64,000 nt of DNA from Chrysophaeum taylorii (GCA_029834535.1 JAQMWT010000129.1:1-64000); one strand, 5' to 3'. Positions 1 through 12,700 are shown, counted from the first letter of the stretch. The notes: generated from the letters alone by a model not told the origin. Numbers and translations are program-made.

Positions 1-599
1 TGCGCAGCTAATTGGTGACCTCAAGTCGAGCTTCTCCCGTACAGACCCCTGCCGTGTTTCATCCTACCAAGATTGTTCTTTTCGCTATCTCATCGAGAGT
101 GATCTCGATCTCCGCTTGTCCGCAAAGGGAGACTTCGACGGAGTCACGTGGCTCAGCTTCGTTAGAGAATGAGGCGTCTGTACGTTTCTGTCGCGTACTC
201 TGCTCCATAGCTGCGGTGGGTCCGCTGTCCGTCAGCATAGGCATCGCACCGAGGAAGGTGAGCAAGGCTGAGCAGGGACATCGGTGGGGATTTCTTGAAA
301 ATCCAAAAGCTTCATTGATCCGTTCCCCTCTTCATCTTTCTCGAATTTGTAATTTGTCGATAACAAGGGTTGCGCGACAGACAATCCGAATACGCATGCC
401 AGGGAGCTTCCAGGCTTGTATCCGAGCTCCCGGTTGAACGCAGCAAGCCGCATAGCCCATCATGCTAACTGTCAGATGACGTAGGATTCGAATCCCGCAG
501 AACGTTAATTACGATGATCCGTCTCTAACTTCGTCTGATGCCTTCGATATAAAATCGGAAATTTTCGAGAGCAGAGAGTACTGCGAGGAGTTCCAAGCG

Positions 600-1720
600 C
601 CGAGGATCCGACTTCCTCATCGACTAGGCACGGTTCGACTCCAGTATCTCGATAACTCTCTCTTCGATTCTTTCTCTTCCATCGTCGTCAACGACTGGTA
701 CTTTTTGAAATAGGTAAGCACCCAACCCATGTGCGGAAGCATCAGTTCGAATGTAAAAAGGTAACGAGTAATCAGGATGATATGACGCCCTTCGAAGTGA
801 CAATAGCCTCGATGATGGCATCCCAAGCTTCCTGACACCGTTCGTACCACACTGAATTTCACGTCCGGCAACGTCAGTTGTCTTAATGGCTCTGCAACTT
901 TCGCAAAATTCCTTACATAACGCCGGCAAAAACTCCCATCCAGGAAAGATCGCACTTGCTTCTTAGGGTCACATCCGACAAAGTGCCAGGAATTGCATGT
1001 GTCTGATGCTTCTAAAGACCTTGGTGATGGAAAAAGTCCGTTCGGGTAGATAAATGACCCAAAAACTCAATGACTTCTAGCATAAAATGAATTTTCTTGA
1101 TCTTGGCGCTGTACCCCTTCAAGGCGAGATGGGGAATAACTTGCACAAGGCACTGCAAGCGACTCTTTGTATCTGCGTGACCGGCGAGAATATCGTCGAT
1201 ATATGCCACGAGATCACGATATAGCCATTGCGACAAGTCAGTGTTCAACTGCTTGCAAAACAAACTTCCGGCTGGTTTGACTCCCAAAGGTAGACGCATG
1301 GTAGCTGTACGCTCCCAGAGGACTAGTGAAGGTGACCACATCTTGTGCATCTAGCGACAATCGTAAATTGTGATAGCCCCACGAATATCCAAACTGGAAC
1401 GACAAAACTTGTCGCAATGAGAAACATCAACGCGTCAGCCATGCTCACTCGGCCAGCTATCATCCTTGAGCAATGCATTGAGGCGCCGTAGGTCGACAGC
1501 TGCTCTGTATTGCATTGGAAGTGCCAGGCTCAGCACCTTTCTTAGGCAACATCAAAATAGGGAAACCCCATGGACAATTCGCGGGACGAAAAACTCCGTC
1601 TCGGGTCCATGCTTCAATCTGCATCCGCAAACATTCAATCTTTTCTTTCGATAACCGATATGGCGAGAGTTTGACGGGAGTCGGGTTCTCTTTTTTGAAC
1701 CGGAGCGTCACTTCAGGTGA
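600..1720 (-). mobile_element. reverse transcriptase and RNase H region of the LTR element
   Basis: Fragments of a Ty3/gypsy RT follow the methyltransferase: an N-terminal fingers segment (VKLSPYRLSKEKIECLRMQI, then FRPANCPWGFPILMLPKKG), the palm box YIDDILAGHADT, and a thumb/connection segment KIKKIHFMLEVIEFLGHLST. These lead into RNase H (LPFYIRTDASAHGLGAYLFQ). The region is interrupted, so no complete polymerase is present. Integrase is not seen before the window edge. Confidence 0.85.
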
Positions 1721-2279
1721 ATCAACAGGTCTCATCACATCATCGAAAAATGCCCACGAATACGAGATTAAATGCTTCATCATCAGCTTCTCGTCATCAT
1801 CTAAAGCAGGATGCTCTGTGATACCCAATTCAGTCATCACCTCTTCGACCTGCGCGACGGTCGGAGGGATGACCTGCATGCTCTCCTGATCCGCTAAATG
1901 AGGAGGCATCACCGGTGAAGGTTGACCATGTCCGTCGTGAGGCGCGTCTGCCCACGGAGCGTCGTACGTATTGAAATACGCTGGTCGCTCTTTCGCGGTG
2001 CCTTCTTCTTCAGCAGTTGCGGAGGGCTGGTTATCAACTTGGTTGCTCTGCATAACAGCAGTGGCGACATGGCGGGGTGGTGGGGCAGCAGCTGATGGTG
2101 CAGGACTCGCAGGAGAATAGAGTTCATCGGGCGCAATCCATGATACACTTCGAGTGGCAGGGTCGAGCGTTGGAATGCGCGACTCTACAGCAAAAGGTGA
2201 AAACCGTAGAATATGGTGATCAGGTTGGGCTAGCATAGTCGTCGCAATATTCCGCAACTTACCCAAATTTCGAAGTGAA

Positions 2280-3130
2280 GGGCCAAACGAATTGTGCACT
2301 GCTAGCGCAATCCGCGTCATAGTCGCGGGTGGCACCATACTGCCAAGCATCTTCATAGCTACTGTCTCGGAAACTGTCGCACCCCATTGCCACGTAGCAG
2401 GAACGGTCATAATTTCCTGGTGCATCTGCAACGTGAGTGGACGGGTGTTCGAGAAATGAGGTCCTAAGTGGAGCTTATTGCGCGTCACCGTGAAGGCAGG
2501 GCCGATAGCCGGGCGCGTAGATGAGAAACTGTTCACTATAATGAGCGGGTGACCACCTGTAAATCCCAACGCTGGGCCAAAACGGTCCCGTAAATTCGGT
2601 GGTACACGCGATAATAACGGCAGGTTCAAGCGAACATTGCACGCAAGTAGGCGCGTGCGCGAGCACAGCAGCTCTGGCGTGATACTATAGAAATCAACAA
2701 TACGCGGCACATAAAATTGGTGATGCACAAAAGGGATCACTGATGGTTCCTGCTCGAGCGTCCATCGTCCAATCACATAAGGTGCGTTGCGGAAGTGACG
2801 CAGGACCCAAGAAGTAATAGTAGCGCCCTTGCGTGCGTCCCTGTAGTGCAAATTGGCAGTCGATCCATAGATACACGGCGGACTGGCGTGAAAATAAGAA
2901 TGCTTCCAAAAATCTGAGTGTAAATACGACAACACCAAGTCGTATGTACGACGATGAGATTTCCCCAACTCATGCAAAACATAGGGAATCTTCGGAAAAT
3001 TGAGTTCAAAGGTGGCTCGGGCTTGAGGACAAGCATCCAAAGCCAGGACAATGCGAAATGAACTGCCATATAGCTCATTGCATCGCCGGATACCCAACGT
3101 TGATCCTCCAGCGCCAGCAAAGTAGACGAC
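2280..3130 (-). mobile_element. cytosine-C5 DNA methyltransferase domain inside pol
   Basis: Between protease and RT lies a domain whose motifs follow the order of C5 DNA methyltransferases: an AdoMet-binding FAGAGGSTLG (motif I), an acidic second strand LALDACPQARATFELNFP (motif II-like), a catalytic-loop-like HASPPCIYGSTAN (motif IV-like), an SRTRLLACNV stretch (motif VIII-like) and a C-terminal GSMVPPATMTRIAL (motif X-like). This domain is not part of ordinary Ty3/gypsy pol. By family it would methylate cytosine in DNA, perhaps the element's own copies; that use is inference. Confidence 0.75.
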
Positions 3131-3189
3131 GACAAAGGTGTAGGTGATGGGTATCCAAACCAAGGAGGCGTGCTTAGATAGCAGCTCCT

Positions 3190-4390
3190 TAGCAGTCGCC
3201 TCCATCTCCATTTCTGGTGTTTTTTTTCACTTCTTCATCTGGAGGTGGCTGAGGAGGAGGTCTGTCACTCAAGACATCCTCCTCGACTTCATCGTCGTCA
3301 ACAGCAGCCGTAAGAGTGGCATGACACACGTCATCAGTGGCTTCTAGCTGCATGTTGACACATCCTTCATGCGGCATGATCTCGCCTTCGACCACCAGGA
3401 CTTCGGGGTCGATACCAATGGGTTCGTCACCAATGTGCTCCACAGCCACATGAACTTCGTTGGGCTCATCAGCGCAATACGATGAATAGGAACCAGGTAC
3501 AAGGCGGAGATCTTGGAGGAGTGATCGACAAGGTCGGAATACGTGACCCTTTTCCAGCGGCACATCGCACTCCATCTCCAAGAAGTACGGTTGGCTTGGA
3601 AGAAGAAATCGAGTACTCGTCACGTACGCGAAATGAGGGATGATATCTTCCTCGCCTGCAGGGCATTCAAGTTGGTCTTCCGCTGTTTCAGTAGTCTGAT
3701 CACCGGGAGGAGCGTGATGGTGACTCGCTCTGATACGAATAGACCGCAATAGACTGTCATAACTCCACGGTTTACCAACTGGCGTCCAAGTTTGGATATT
3801 TCCGTATTGCACAGCAAGCTTAGCTGTCGGGAACATCTGCACTACCTGCGGGGTCGCATCGAATGCATCATTGTAAAGGACAATTCCATGCTGGTCTTGT
3901 GGCGAGGCGGAAGTCCGATTCTTGAGAACTCCAATGGTCACTTCAGAACGCCGAAAGATAGCTCTCTCTGTCGCATAATCCAAAATCGTACCCAAGAGTC
4001 GTAATTCTCGTGCTCCTAATAGTAACTGCCCATTCGTTTGACCAACGAAGAACATGAGCAGCATGGATGTCGTCGGCACCAAGGAGATCCGGAGAATGAC
4101 GCATTCTCGAATAGCAGCTCCCGAACCTTCTGATCCATTTAGAGTACGAATAGTAGGGAGTGGCTGACGATAGATGATTTTGCCGTCACGATCAAGTTTG
4201 CGATACAAGCGGTGATCGATGTAGGAGAAATCAGCCATGCCATCCAAACCGGCAGTGATGATGGAATGTTTCGAACCATCTAGCGAGGAGATAGCCACAG
4301 GCACATACGTCAAAGAGGCGGATCTCGTGCCATCGTACCGTACGGCTTTATTTTCACGATGGTCGGGATCCTGAGTGGTATTCAACGCAG
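3190..4390 (-). mobile_element. aspartic protease region of the LTR element
   Basis: The reading frame downstream of gag carries a retropepsin-like segment near its N-terminus (TAGLDGMADFSYIDHRLY), then a hydrophobic strand pair (QTNGQLLLGARELRLLGTIL) resembling the C-terminal flap and ILG part of retropepsins. The rest is an acidic linker running into the methyltransferase region. By family it would process the Gag-Pol polyprotein. The assignment rests on position and short motif likeness. Confidence 0.6.
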
Positions 4391-4857
4391 TCTGAGGGCA
4401 GAATTCTCGAAATCCGAAGAGATGGAAGGGTGAGCAGCATAACGCTCGGTACAGTCGTCCCTCGGTGGCACTATATCCATGGCAACCAAGGTATCTTGTC
4501 CCACACGAACAATCGTATACCCCAATTCGTCACGATTATCTTCGTCTTCCGAGAAAACTCTAGATGCAACTCCAGTCACTTCGGTACTTTGCTCCTGCTC
4601 CTCCACCCATGCATCTTCAGTGATGACCAAAAAGGAAGGAGGTTCCATGGGGTCACCAGGGGAATAGCCTTCTGCAGAGAAGCTATCATCATCGCCCCAA
4701 CCTCGTCATCGTCATACACGTTGCCCTCCGTGAGCTCAGAATACTGCACAGTGCAGTAGTCCGCTCGCTTAGTGTCATCCTGATCTTCGCCAAGCACTTC
4801 AAGCCACTGAGCGGCGACACCATCATTGTGGTGGCTAGGGTTCGCTCTCTGAGACTG

Positions 4858-6909
4858 TCACCCTCTACCCGGCGGAGCCGTCTGCTGTGCCTGACGAATC
4901 AAGTTCATCGTGTTGAGAGCCGTAGTCAGATCCTCCAGGCGCACCGGGGTCTGAGCGGTCCGCTGCACTGCAGGCTGCCTTCGGACCACCTGTTGTTGAG
5001 AGCCTGCAACCAAACGCTGCTGACTGCCTGCAACCAGCTGCTGTTGACCTGCACCTGGCATCTGCGCTGCTGTGTAGACCACCTGCGGCTGTTGCACAAC
5101 GCGCGGCGCTAGCTGAGTCACTGAAGCCTGCCCTGCAGCAGCTAAAAGCGTCCGTCGGTATTGCTCCTGTCCCTCTGGCGTTGCTGGAAAACCCGCAGTC
5201 GTCAACGTCTGAGCAGCACGCCTCTTCCTCGAGGGATTGTCCGGCACAGGACACACACCGTTGTCGTGGTTAAAACTACCATGCCGGCCGCAACTGAGGC
5301 ACGTCGTAATTGCTTGGCGCGTATGGTTATCTATCCCCTGTGGTAGCCAGGTTCCAATTCCCGAGTCAGTAACATAACCAACCCGTTGGACTGGCTGCAA
5401 CTGCTGCCTCTGCTGCTGCTGCTCTCTCCTCATCCGTGGTGCGTGCTCCTTTCCTTTCTCCTTCTTAATCGCCTCTTCGATGTTGGCAGTAGGGTTGGCT
5501 TCCAGAATCTTGGAAATCTGGATGGTCGATTGAATGGCATCGTTGAGGGTGAGAGTAGATGCTTTCATATGCGGTGAGGCCTGAGCAAGTTCGACGCTCG
5601 TCCGCAAGCGCTCAGAATTGAGACCAGCAATGAAGTGCGAACGGAACGCAGCCGGATCAGTATCGCGACCTGACATTGCTCTCCACTGGCCGAATTTCTG
5701 CACCCATCGCGCAATATACTTATTCAATGACAAATTCCCCTGCCGTAAATTGAACCATTCACGTTCAAGCTCCTCAACCGTAGCCCGAGGTGGACAAGGA
5801 AGCTTCGTCGCCTCTTGCATAGCATCCAGACAGTCGTCATCATGCTGGCGCAACTCTTTCATTGTGATGGTCCCGTCCTTGTATTGTTTCCACATCTGCG
5901 GCCGTTCAGCTTCCCACTTGCGATAAGCTCCCATAGGGGCGAGTTGATACTCGCCTCCAATCACGTTCATCGCAATTGAGGGTTTATCAATCTTGCCTTC
6001 CATCATACGCCGCAATTGCATCCACCACGCGTCCACCTCATCACGGTCCTTAGTAATTTGCCCAGTGAGATTCGAAAACGTGATACGTGTCATACCAGCA
6101 GCTCCCTTCTTGACATGAAGTATCTCTTCTTCGTCACGACGACGCGCCGAACCGGGGTCAGTATGATGGTGCGGGGTAGGCTCCGGTCGACTTCGCGGTG
6201 GCTGATCGTCGGTCAATGCCGATACAGCGTCATCATCGTCGGGCGTAACACAAGTAGCATCCGGAGAGGTTCGCCGTGCCTCTCGAGCATTCGCCCGCAT
6301 GGATTCCTCCACCATTCGTCGAAGTCGATCGTTGTCGATCCGCTGCCGCTCCACTTCTGAGCGTTGTTGCTGCGCGTCGCGGCGGGTGCTCTCAAGTTCA
6401 CGTATGACTTGCTCGATCTGCGACTGGTACATCTCGAATCGTTCGGCGATGGTCTGCAGAACCTCGGGGTCGACATCCACGCGAAAATCTGTCGCTCTCG
6501 TATTCGCAGATGGTGGCCTAGGAGGTGCACTCTCCTCTGGTCCACGCATCGCCGTAACCGGTCCGGGTTCCGCTCGAGATGACTCCGTAGCATTCATCGC
6601 ACGTTCGTAGGGTCGTGCGTACGGGAACGTCGGCTCACCCGGTCTTGAAGTTGCGTCTGGCGCAACCGTAGCTCCCCCTTCGCCGGTGCGTGGATCCGGA
6701 AGGATGACCACGCTTGGGGGGCTGTCGAGGCTATCAGATGATCTTGCCTCTCTTCCGATGCCACTTTCCTCGGCTTCCGGCCGTTGAAAGGGCGTACTGA
6801 ACGGTGTTCTCCCAAGAGACGCAAATGGAGTCCCTGCACTGAATCGTTGCAGACGCTCCTGTGCGTCCCGAAACCACTGCGGTCGTTCTGTCATTGGCCT
6901 CTCTGCCAT
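4858..6909 (-). mobile_element. gag-like region of the LTR element
   Basis: This long region encodes a protein of about 683 residues at the 5' end of the element. The N-terminal third is proline-, serine- and arginine-rich. A coiled coil (heptads around EQVIRELESTRRDAQQQRSE) lies near residues 150-210. A helical capsid-like section with a REWFNLRQGNLSLNKYIARW stretch follows near residues 380-410; such a motif is typical of retrotransposon Gag domains. A Cys/His knuckle of CX2CX7HX4C form (CLSCGRHGSFNHDNGVC) lies near residue 540, followed by a Gln-rich tail. The role by family is RNA packaging in a particle. Confidence 0.8.
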
Positions 6910-7851
6910 GACAGCGCTTTGCCCGGATAATAGGCTTAATCCGAACGCTCACAACTCACTTGTATTCTTTTCGTCAGACGACAATTGCCGGCAGCCGTCT
7001 GACTGCGCGCTGTACCGGTGCGCTGGACTTACGGAAGTATTTGCCTTGCGCGTGAAGACTATGGACGGCCTTCCCGGTGCTGTCGCTCGCCGTCAGGGAG
7101 GTGGTCTGCCTCGCGCGAGCTAAGTTATGTCTTACTCTGTCTTTGCCTGGTTAGGTCTTAAGATGCTTTGCCTGGTTGAGTCGTAGTGACTCCGCTCCCG
7201 TTCGATCCGAGTCATGTAAAATGAACCCCGCGGCGGTACCCGTGATCCTCTGGATCTTCACCCACAAATGCGTCGGCTTCGCACTCACTCGACCGTTACG
7301 AACCGACTCGCCGCCGAAAAACAGGAGATCGATAGTCCGGGAGTTGGACTATCGATTCCCGTTTCTGAGACCACTGTAGTGGTTTTCTCAGATACCCGCC
7401 CCTCCTGGCCGGACCAGGGGCCTCAACAACCCTTTCTCCCAACCCGAACCGCGGGTGAAACCACCACGCGCCCGATCTAAGCGTAATACCTCACGCCATC
7501 ACGAAATCGGACAATCAAATGAGGGTTATATCAAGACAAGTGCAGGCCAGTAAGTTCACCTAGTCCCAATCTCTAACCCCAGTAAGTTCACCTTGTCCCA
7601 GTAAGTTCACCTGGTGAGTAAGTTCACCTAGTCCCAATCTCTAACCCCAGTAAGTTCGGCGTAAACCCACTCGTGCTCACACCCACTCAGCCCACTCTCC
7701 TTCGAGCTCGTCGCTCTCACCTCCGCCAATCTAAGCCGCTTTTATCCGTACACGCCGCTAGCCTTTGCGTTCACTCTAAAAACCCCTGTAAGTTCACTTG
7801 GCCCCAGTAAGTTCACCTGGTCACTCAGCTCACCTAGTCCCAATCTCTAAT

Positions 7852-8109
7852 AGGGTCGGATAAGAAAGTTCGTACGAGCCGTTAACTATGTTTCAGTTTG
7901 TACTAAGACATACTCAACGGATCGCTGAGCTATGTTCATTTGTACTCAAGCAGTATGTGCCGCCACGCCGCGAGATCGTCGCGATGGAACTAGTCCCCAT
8001 AGTGAAGTCGGCATCCTTTCGTCCCCTCACGCAAAAAAAGGAAAAAGCCCACGCGTTGTAGGACCCGTCGTTGCGGCGCGGGCTAGTCTCGTTTTCTTAT
8101 CCGACCCTA
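7852..8109. mobile_element. hAT-like MITE, copy 1
   Basis: The element is about 257 bp and bounded by inverted repeats AGGGTCGGATAAGAAA and TTTCTTATCCGACCCT. It is flanked by an 8-bp duplication, ATCTCTAA, derived from the surrounding minisatellite. It has no coding capacity. An 8-bp target duplication and (T)AGGG ends fit the hAT superfamily. A near-identical copy lies at 58908-59166; I saw only about two internal differences, so both moved recently. Confidence 0.85.
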
Positions 8110-8579
8110 TCTCTAACCCCAGTAAGTTCACCTGGTCTCAGTAAGTTCACCTACAGTGCGCGTGTAGACGCCGGGAGGGGGCTTATCGGTATTGCGCAGC
8201 ACGTGTGGAGTAGGGTGGAGTCGTCGACCAAGAAGAGGATATCCTCGGGGTTGCCGATCGACAGAGAGCCACGTAGAGCTGGACGTGACAGAAGACGGGC
8301 TTCGCCAAGAGGACGCCGACCTCGCGGGGCGTCTGGCCCTGGCTCTTGGTGATCGTTTGGCGTCGGCGGGCCTTAAGGGATACAGGTTGGAGGAGCCTCG
8401 GTGACAACGACACGATCGATCATGTATCTGGTACCGTTGCAGTGGCCGAGCGACGGGTCGAGGTTGCGAAGACTTTAAGCTCGCGATCAAAGTCAGCATG
8501 CCGTTGGTTGTCAGGGAGTTCAAAACTCGACTGTAAAGAGCGAGGCGTCGTCTTCCGACCCAACCTAGTCGGCCGAAAA

Positions 8580-8981
8580 GAACTCCGACGCCTCGTCTCC
8601 GGGAAAAAAAGGCCGCGGTCATGCGCGCGTTGTCAGCATCGACAACATCGTTTCGACGGGGCGTGAGAATGGCGCGCTGAAAGAGCCGCCGCGGGTCGTG
8701 GAAATAGTCTGCGAGGTCGCCGTGGACGGCTTGGAGGATCAATGCCTGGCTCTCGCGCCTACCTGATCCTTACTCTCGCAGAACTCCGACGCCTCGTCTC
8801 CGGGAAAAAAAGGCCGCGGTCACGCGCGCGTTGTCAGCATCGACAACATCGTTTCGACGGGGCGTGAGAATGGCGCGCTGAAAGAGCCGCCGCGCGTCGT
8901 GGAAATAGTCTGCGAGGTCGCCGTGGACGGCTTGGAGGATCAATGCCTGGCTCTCGCGCCTACCTGATCCTTACCCTAAAT
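8580..8981. repeat. 201-bp tandem duplication within the Helitron fragment
   Basis: Two head-to-tail copies start at 8580 and 8781, both beginning GAACTCCGACGCCTCGTC and ending near CTACCTGATCCTTAC. They differ at only a few positions, so the duplication is recent relative to the helicase fragment it copies. Confidence 0.85.
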
Positions 8982-9404
8982 CGAGGGACAAACAGACAAA
9001 CGGGGCCCGTCCTCTCTTCGCCTGGCCCACGCCTCGGCGATGACCCCGACTAGGTCCCGCGTACTTATCTCCGCCCGTCAGGCACATCCCTCATACCCCA
9101 CAAACCCACCCACATCCTTCATGCTCCCCACACACACCCCCCCCCTCTTAGCAGTCGACATTTAAAGACAAACAGACAAACAGACAAACAAACAGACAAA
9201 CAAACATCTGTCGATTAGTAGTTAAGATAAGATAAGAAGACAGCAAGAAAGCAATACAAATGCCCGGTACATTGGGTCCAGGAAGCGCAGGTGAAGGTGT
9301 CGAGATGACACTCCCCCAATAAATGCAAGGTCAATACCAGGGCAACAATCAGGGTAAGTCAGGTGGCAGGCAGGCAAGTGGGGGAAATGGGCGTTACTGC
9401 CACA

Positions 9405-9725
9405 CCTGCCTTGTGTAGTAACACGTGACATGCGGAGTTGTCTAGTCGCACCTAAGACCGCACGCGGTCTCTACCATACACCCGGAGAGGGTCAAATCTC
9501 TCCAAAACTGCATGGGAAAGCCGCTGATGAAACTCGCTGCCCAACTCTGGCTTAAGCACCCACGGAGCTTTTCGGACAGCGGTAGTATACGAATTTCAGC
9601 ACAAGAGCGCTATACTAAAGCTTCGATCTTACTTATCCGCATACCGGGTCGATGTGGCGATCGCTGGTCATTCACCATCAATGACGCAAGCGCCAATAGA
9701 CGCTGGTCGGCGAATCGAGGGCAAT
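9405..9725. other. spacer without recognisable features
   Basis: Between the outer LTR edge and the stop codon of the receptor-PARP gene. I see no gene, hairpin or repeat here beyond short chance frames. Confidence 0.5.
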
Positions 9726-12700
9726 TTACAAAAGGGGTGATGCATCGCCTTCCATAGTAATGTCATGGACCTCTTCTGTCTTGGAAGTGAAACGGACGAG
9801 ATAGGCGGGGTAGGCCTGGTGGTCGTTGTAGGTGACGAAAATTGAAGGGTGGAACTCGTTGTCGACGGTCGTGTCGTAGCGCTGGTTTGGATTACCTTCG
9901 AGAGCCGGCGGGACGACGGAATCGGCGACGCCCTTGGTATAGCGGCCGACAATGATGCGGCACACAAAGACGTTCTGGACGCCGTCCTTGTCGGGCGGCG
10001 AGTACTTTGGAAAGCACGAGTAATCGGCGTCGACCGCAAAGTAGACGCCGCGGCCGTGCTGGGCCGACTTGGAGCAGAAGTCGCGATTGAATCCCTGCTC
10101 GACAATCTTGCCGGCGGCCTCGCCAGTAGTGCCGTGGTAGACGGGAAAGATCTCGACCTTTGGATCGAAGCCGTTGTTGTCCTTCAATAAGCGACGGTCG
10201 GGGGTGAGACCCTCGCGCTCGAGGATCGTCATGCGCTTGGTCGCATAGGGGCGCCAGAGCGACACGTTTTGGATGCGCTCGACGGAGACGACGTCATAGT
10301 AGTTAGGGTCGAAGGCGCGCAAGATTTCGGCGCGCTCTTTGGCTGGCGCGCGGCCGGCGCCTAGCTTAATCGTGTGGCACTGGGACTCGTCTGTCATTGT
10401 CGTTGTAGTCCAACTCTTAGGTGGAAGCAAGAACTTGAAGTCGCGAAGCGCGGTAGCGTCTGGAACGACCGAAACGCTATGGTCGCACTCCCTGACGCAC
10501 GACACGGGGAACCAGCCAGCGTTGTCGAGAACCTCGTTCATGTTGTGGATCTCTCGGCCAAAGGCCCACTCGCCCGCCTCGTGTTCGTAGACGACGGATA
10601 CGAGCATGCCGGTCGTGAGGGTGAGGCACTCGCGGCCCTGGATGTCGCGCGGCATACCCTTAACAGTGGGCACACCCTTGACGAGCGCGTTTGAGCCTCC
10701 GGTGCGGACGTTCGAACCGCGCGTCGCCTCCATCATGACGCAGACCGGGCGACGGAAGCCCGTCTCGACCTTGGTCTGCCACATCGTTCCCACATCAATC
10801 TCGTACTTGTACTCGAGCGCCGACGTTGTAAGCTCGTTGTAGGCGTCGATTTTGACGGTTGAGGATTTGGCCTGGCGGCGGCGGCGAGCGAGATACACCT
10901 CAGACAGTTTGCGCTGGACCTGTGGATCTTCGTAGCGGACCCACAACGTCCCGCTTCGCGTCGCTGCGTTGCGCCACTTAGCCATATTCCGGAAGTTTTC
11001 CCGCCAGTACCACGTAAACTCGACCTCCCGGGAGTCCGGGTCCATCCTCACCTTTCGGCATTTCCCCGTTTTGAGATTGCGCTGTGTCATTGTAGCTATG
11101 TTGATCTCGAGCCATTTACCGTTGGCGGCCGTCGACGTCGTCGTGTTGGCGAGTTCCGACTTGGATTCGGGTTCCTTGCTTTCGGTCCGCCGTACGCTAA
11201 CTGTATCGACCGAGGGCTGCTCTGGGATGTTTGTCGTTGAGGTAGGCCGAACGATGAGCGTGTAGTCGGCCGCGTCTACACCGGCGACGATATTTCGAGC
11301 TGACGTTGCCATCTCGTCGTCCTCGTCGTCGTCACCGCGCGATTGCGATTTGAGTTGCTCCCGTACGGCTTCGGGGAGCTGACAGAAGCGCCAGTACAAC
11401 TCTGAGAGCTGGTCCTGGACCACCTCGTCATAAGCGACCCAAGCGGGTTCGACATCCTCAGGGAGAGGCGTTCCTTTGTCGAGGAAAGATACCTTCTCCT
11501 CCTGTCGCGACGTCGTCTTGAGTCGCTCGCTGTCTTCCTCCCACCACCACATCTCCAGCTTGAAGACCCCGCCGGCGGTGGCCCCGCCGCGCCGAAACCC
11601 TTGGTCCTTGGTATCTTCTTGCAACAACGACGTACTCTGCGAGTCGCCCCACCCCGGAATATCGTCCGATGTCGCGAATGGCAGCTTGCGGTACTCTGAT
11701 TCATTCCGAAAAGAAAAGGCCGTGATGAGAGTTGAAACGTCGCCTTTGCCGAAAATGTCTTCGGCCCCGCGCTTCTCGAGGACGTGCACCGTTTTTTCTT
11801 CGTGCTGCTCAGGGTCAAAAGGTTCTACGACCTCGTACGCGCGAAGCGACGCGACGAGGGCCTTGCGGTGGCGGAAGTCTTGGAGGCGGAATACGTATCC
11901 GGCGGCGACACACAAGCACGCAAGCGTCATCACAAACGCAACCATTGCGATCACTAAAGAGAAGATAAGTGTTCGACTCACCTGCGGCTCTTTTTCGTCA
12001 TCGGTCACTGCGTCGTCGACGTCATCCGACACGAAATCAATGGGGACTGTCGTCACTCGCCCCGGCCAAATGACCGTGCCAAATAACGTGGATGACTGCT
12101 CCGAGACGTCATATTCGCCGACGATGATGAACTCGGCGAACGCATTTGTCAGTGGGACTGCGCGCTGCACGTCATCCCGCCGCTGTTTTCTCGCGAGCAG
12201 TGAATCCGACGACGATGTCCTCGACAACGACGACGACACGGTCTGCTCTTTATTCTCCTCGTTCTCGAGGCGACGAAATTCTCGATTTGTGATCTGCATG
12301 TTGTTGACATCGATCCTTCCGAGCCGGTCGCCGGTTTCGGGCGAAAGCACAACTGTTCCCGAAACGCCCGAGTGCGGCTCGAGCGCAAGGATCTGCGCGT
12401 AAATGTCCGCCGCCAAAAAGTCGTGGGCGCTGGCAATTTCTGTCGTCGAGGATTTCATGAATTTGTCTAGTCCCAACACGTAGATGAACACCGCATCAAA
12501 CCAAAACGCACCGTACCCATAGATGGTGTACGGGTTACCGTCGACATCGCAATACTTAGATCTGTCTTCGGAAACGTAGACGAAGTCGTTCTCGCTCGCC
12601 TCGCCATACTCGGTGAGCTCGCCGTCTTCGTATATCAACGACGTTCCAGCTACGATGGATCGGTCCGTACACGCCTCGACGCTGGCCCCGGAGGCCCACG

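Larger units (their letters stand above)
7532..9234 (-). mobile_element. Helitron-derived repeat unit nested in the LTR
   Basis: The block opens with AAGACAAGTGCAGGCC and the GTAAGTTCACC minisatellite. It continues with a decayed Helitron helicase fragment on the minus strand (8150-8742) and closes with CAGTCGACATTTAAAG and CTGTCGATTAGTAGTTAAG. The helicase part reads DPRRLFQRAILTPRRNDVVD, like the end of the Pif1-type helicase of Helitrons. In another frame it gives TITKSQGQTPREVGVLLAKP and VFCHVQLYVALCRS, matching the family's C-terminal motif. Frame changes separate these pieces, so it is not functional. The same unit structure recurs at 18.0-23.0 kb. Confidence 0.7.
1..9404 (-). mobile_element. 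Ty3/gypsy-type LTR retrotransposon with C5-methyltransferase domain (fossil)
   Basis: Read on the minus strand the order is LTR, gag-like protein, aspartic protease, cytosine-C5 methyltransferase, reverse transcriptase and RNase H. Protease before RT-RNase H is the Ty3/gypsy order, so the integrase and the second LTR should lie left of the window. The RT carries the YIDDIL box and RNase H a TDASAHGLGAYL stretch. The pol region is broken, with roughly three to five interruptions, so this copy is a fossil. Its age is moderate, because domains remain easy to recognise. A Helitron-derived block is nested in its LTR. Methyltransferase-bearing LTR elements have been reported in dinoflagellates and charophyte algae; I cannot tell by eye whether this one is related to them. 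Confidence 0.85.
7040..9404 (-). repeat. 5' LTR of the retroelement, split by a nested insertion
   Basis: Positions about 7370-7531 and 9235-9404 together match one continuous stretch at 43354-43700 read in the opposite orientation. They are therefore two parts of one LTR separated by the block at 7532-9234. The outer edge ends in ...TGCCACA near 9402-9404, i.e. TGTGGCAG on the element strand, as expected for a TG..CA LTR. The inner edge is not certain. A perfect 11-bp inverted repeat with a 7-nt loop (7328-7338 / 7346-7356) and a second hairpin at 7364-7391 lie in its inner part. Confidence 0.6.

Noticed and set aside
484-496. ATTCGAATCC resembling a tRNA T-loop
   Set aside because: No pairing T stem, acceptor stem or D arm could be built around it, and it lies inside the retroelement.
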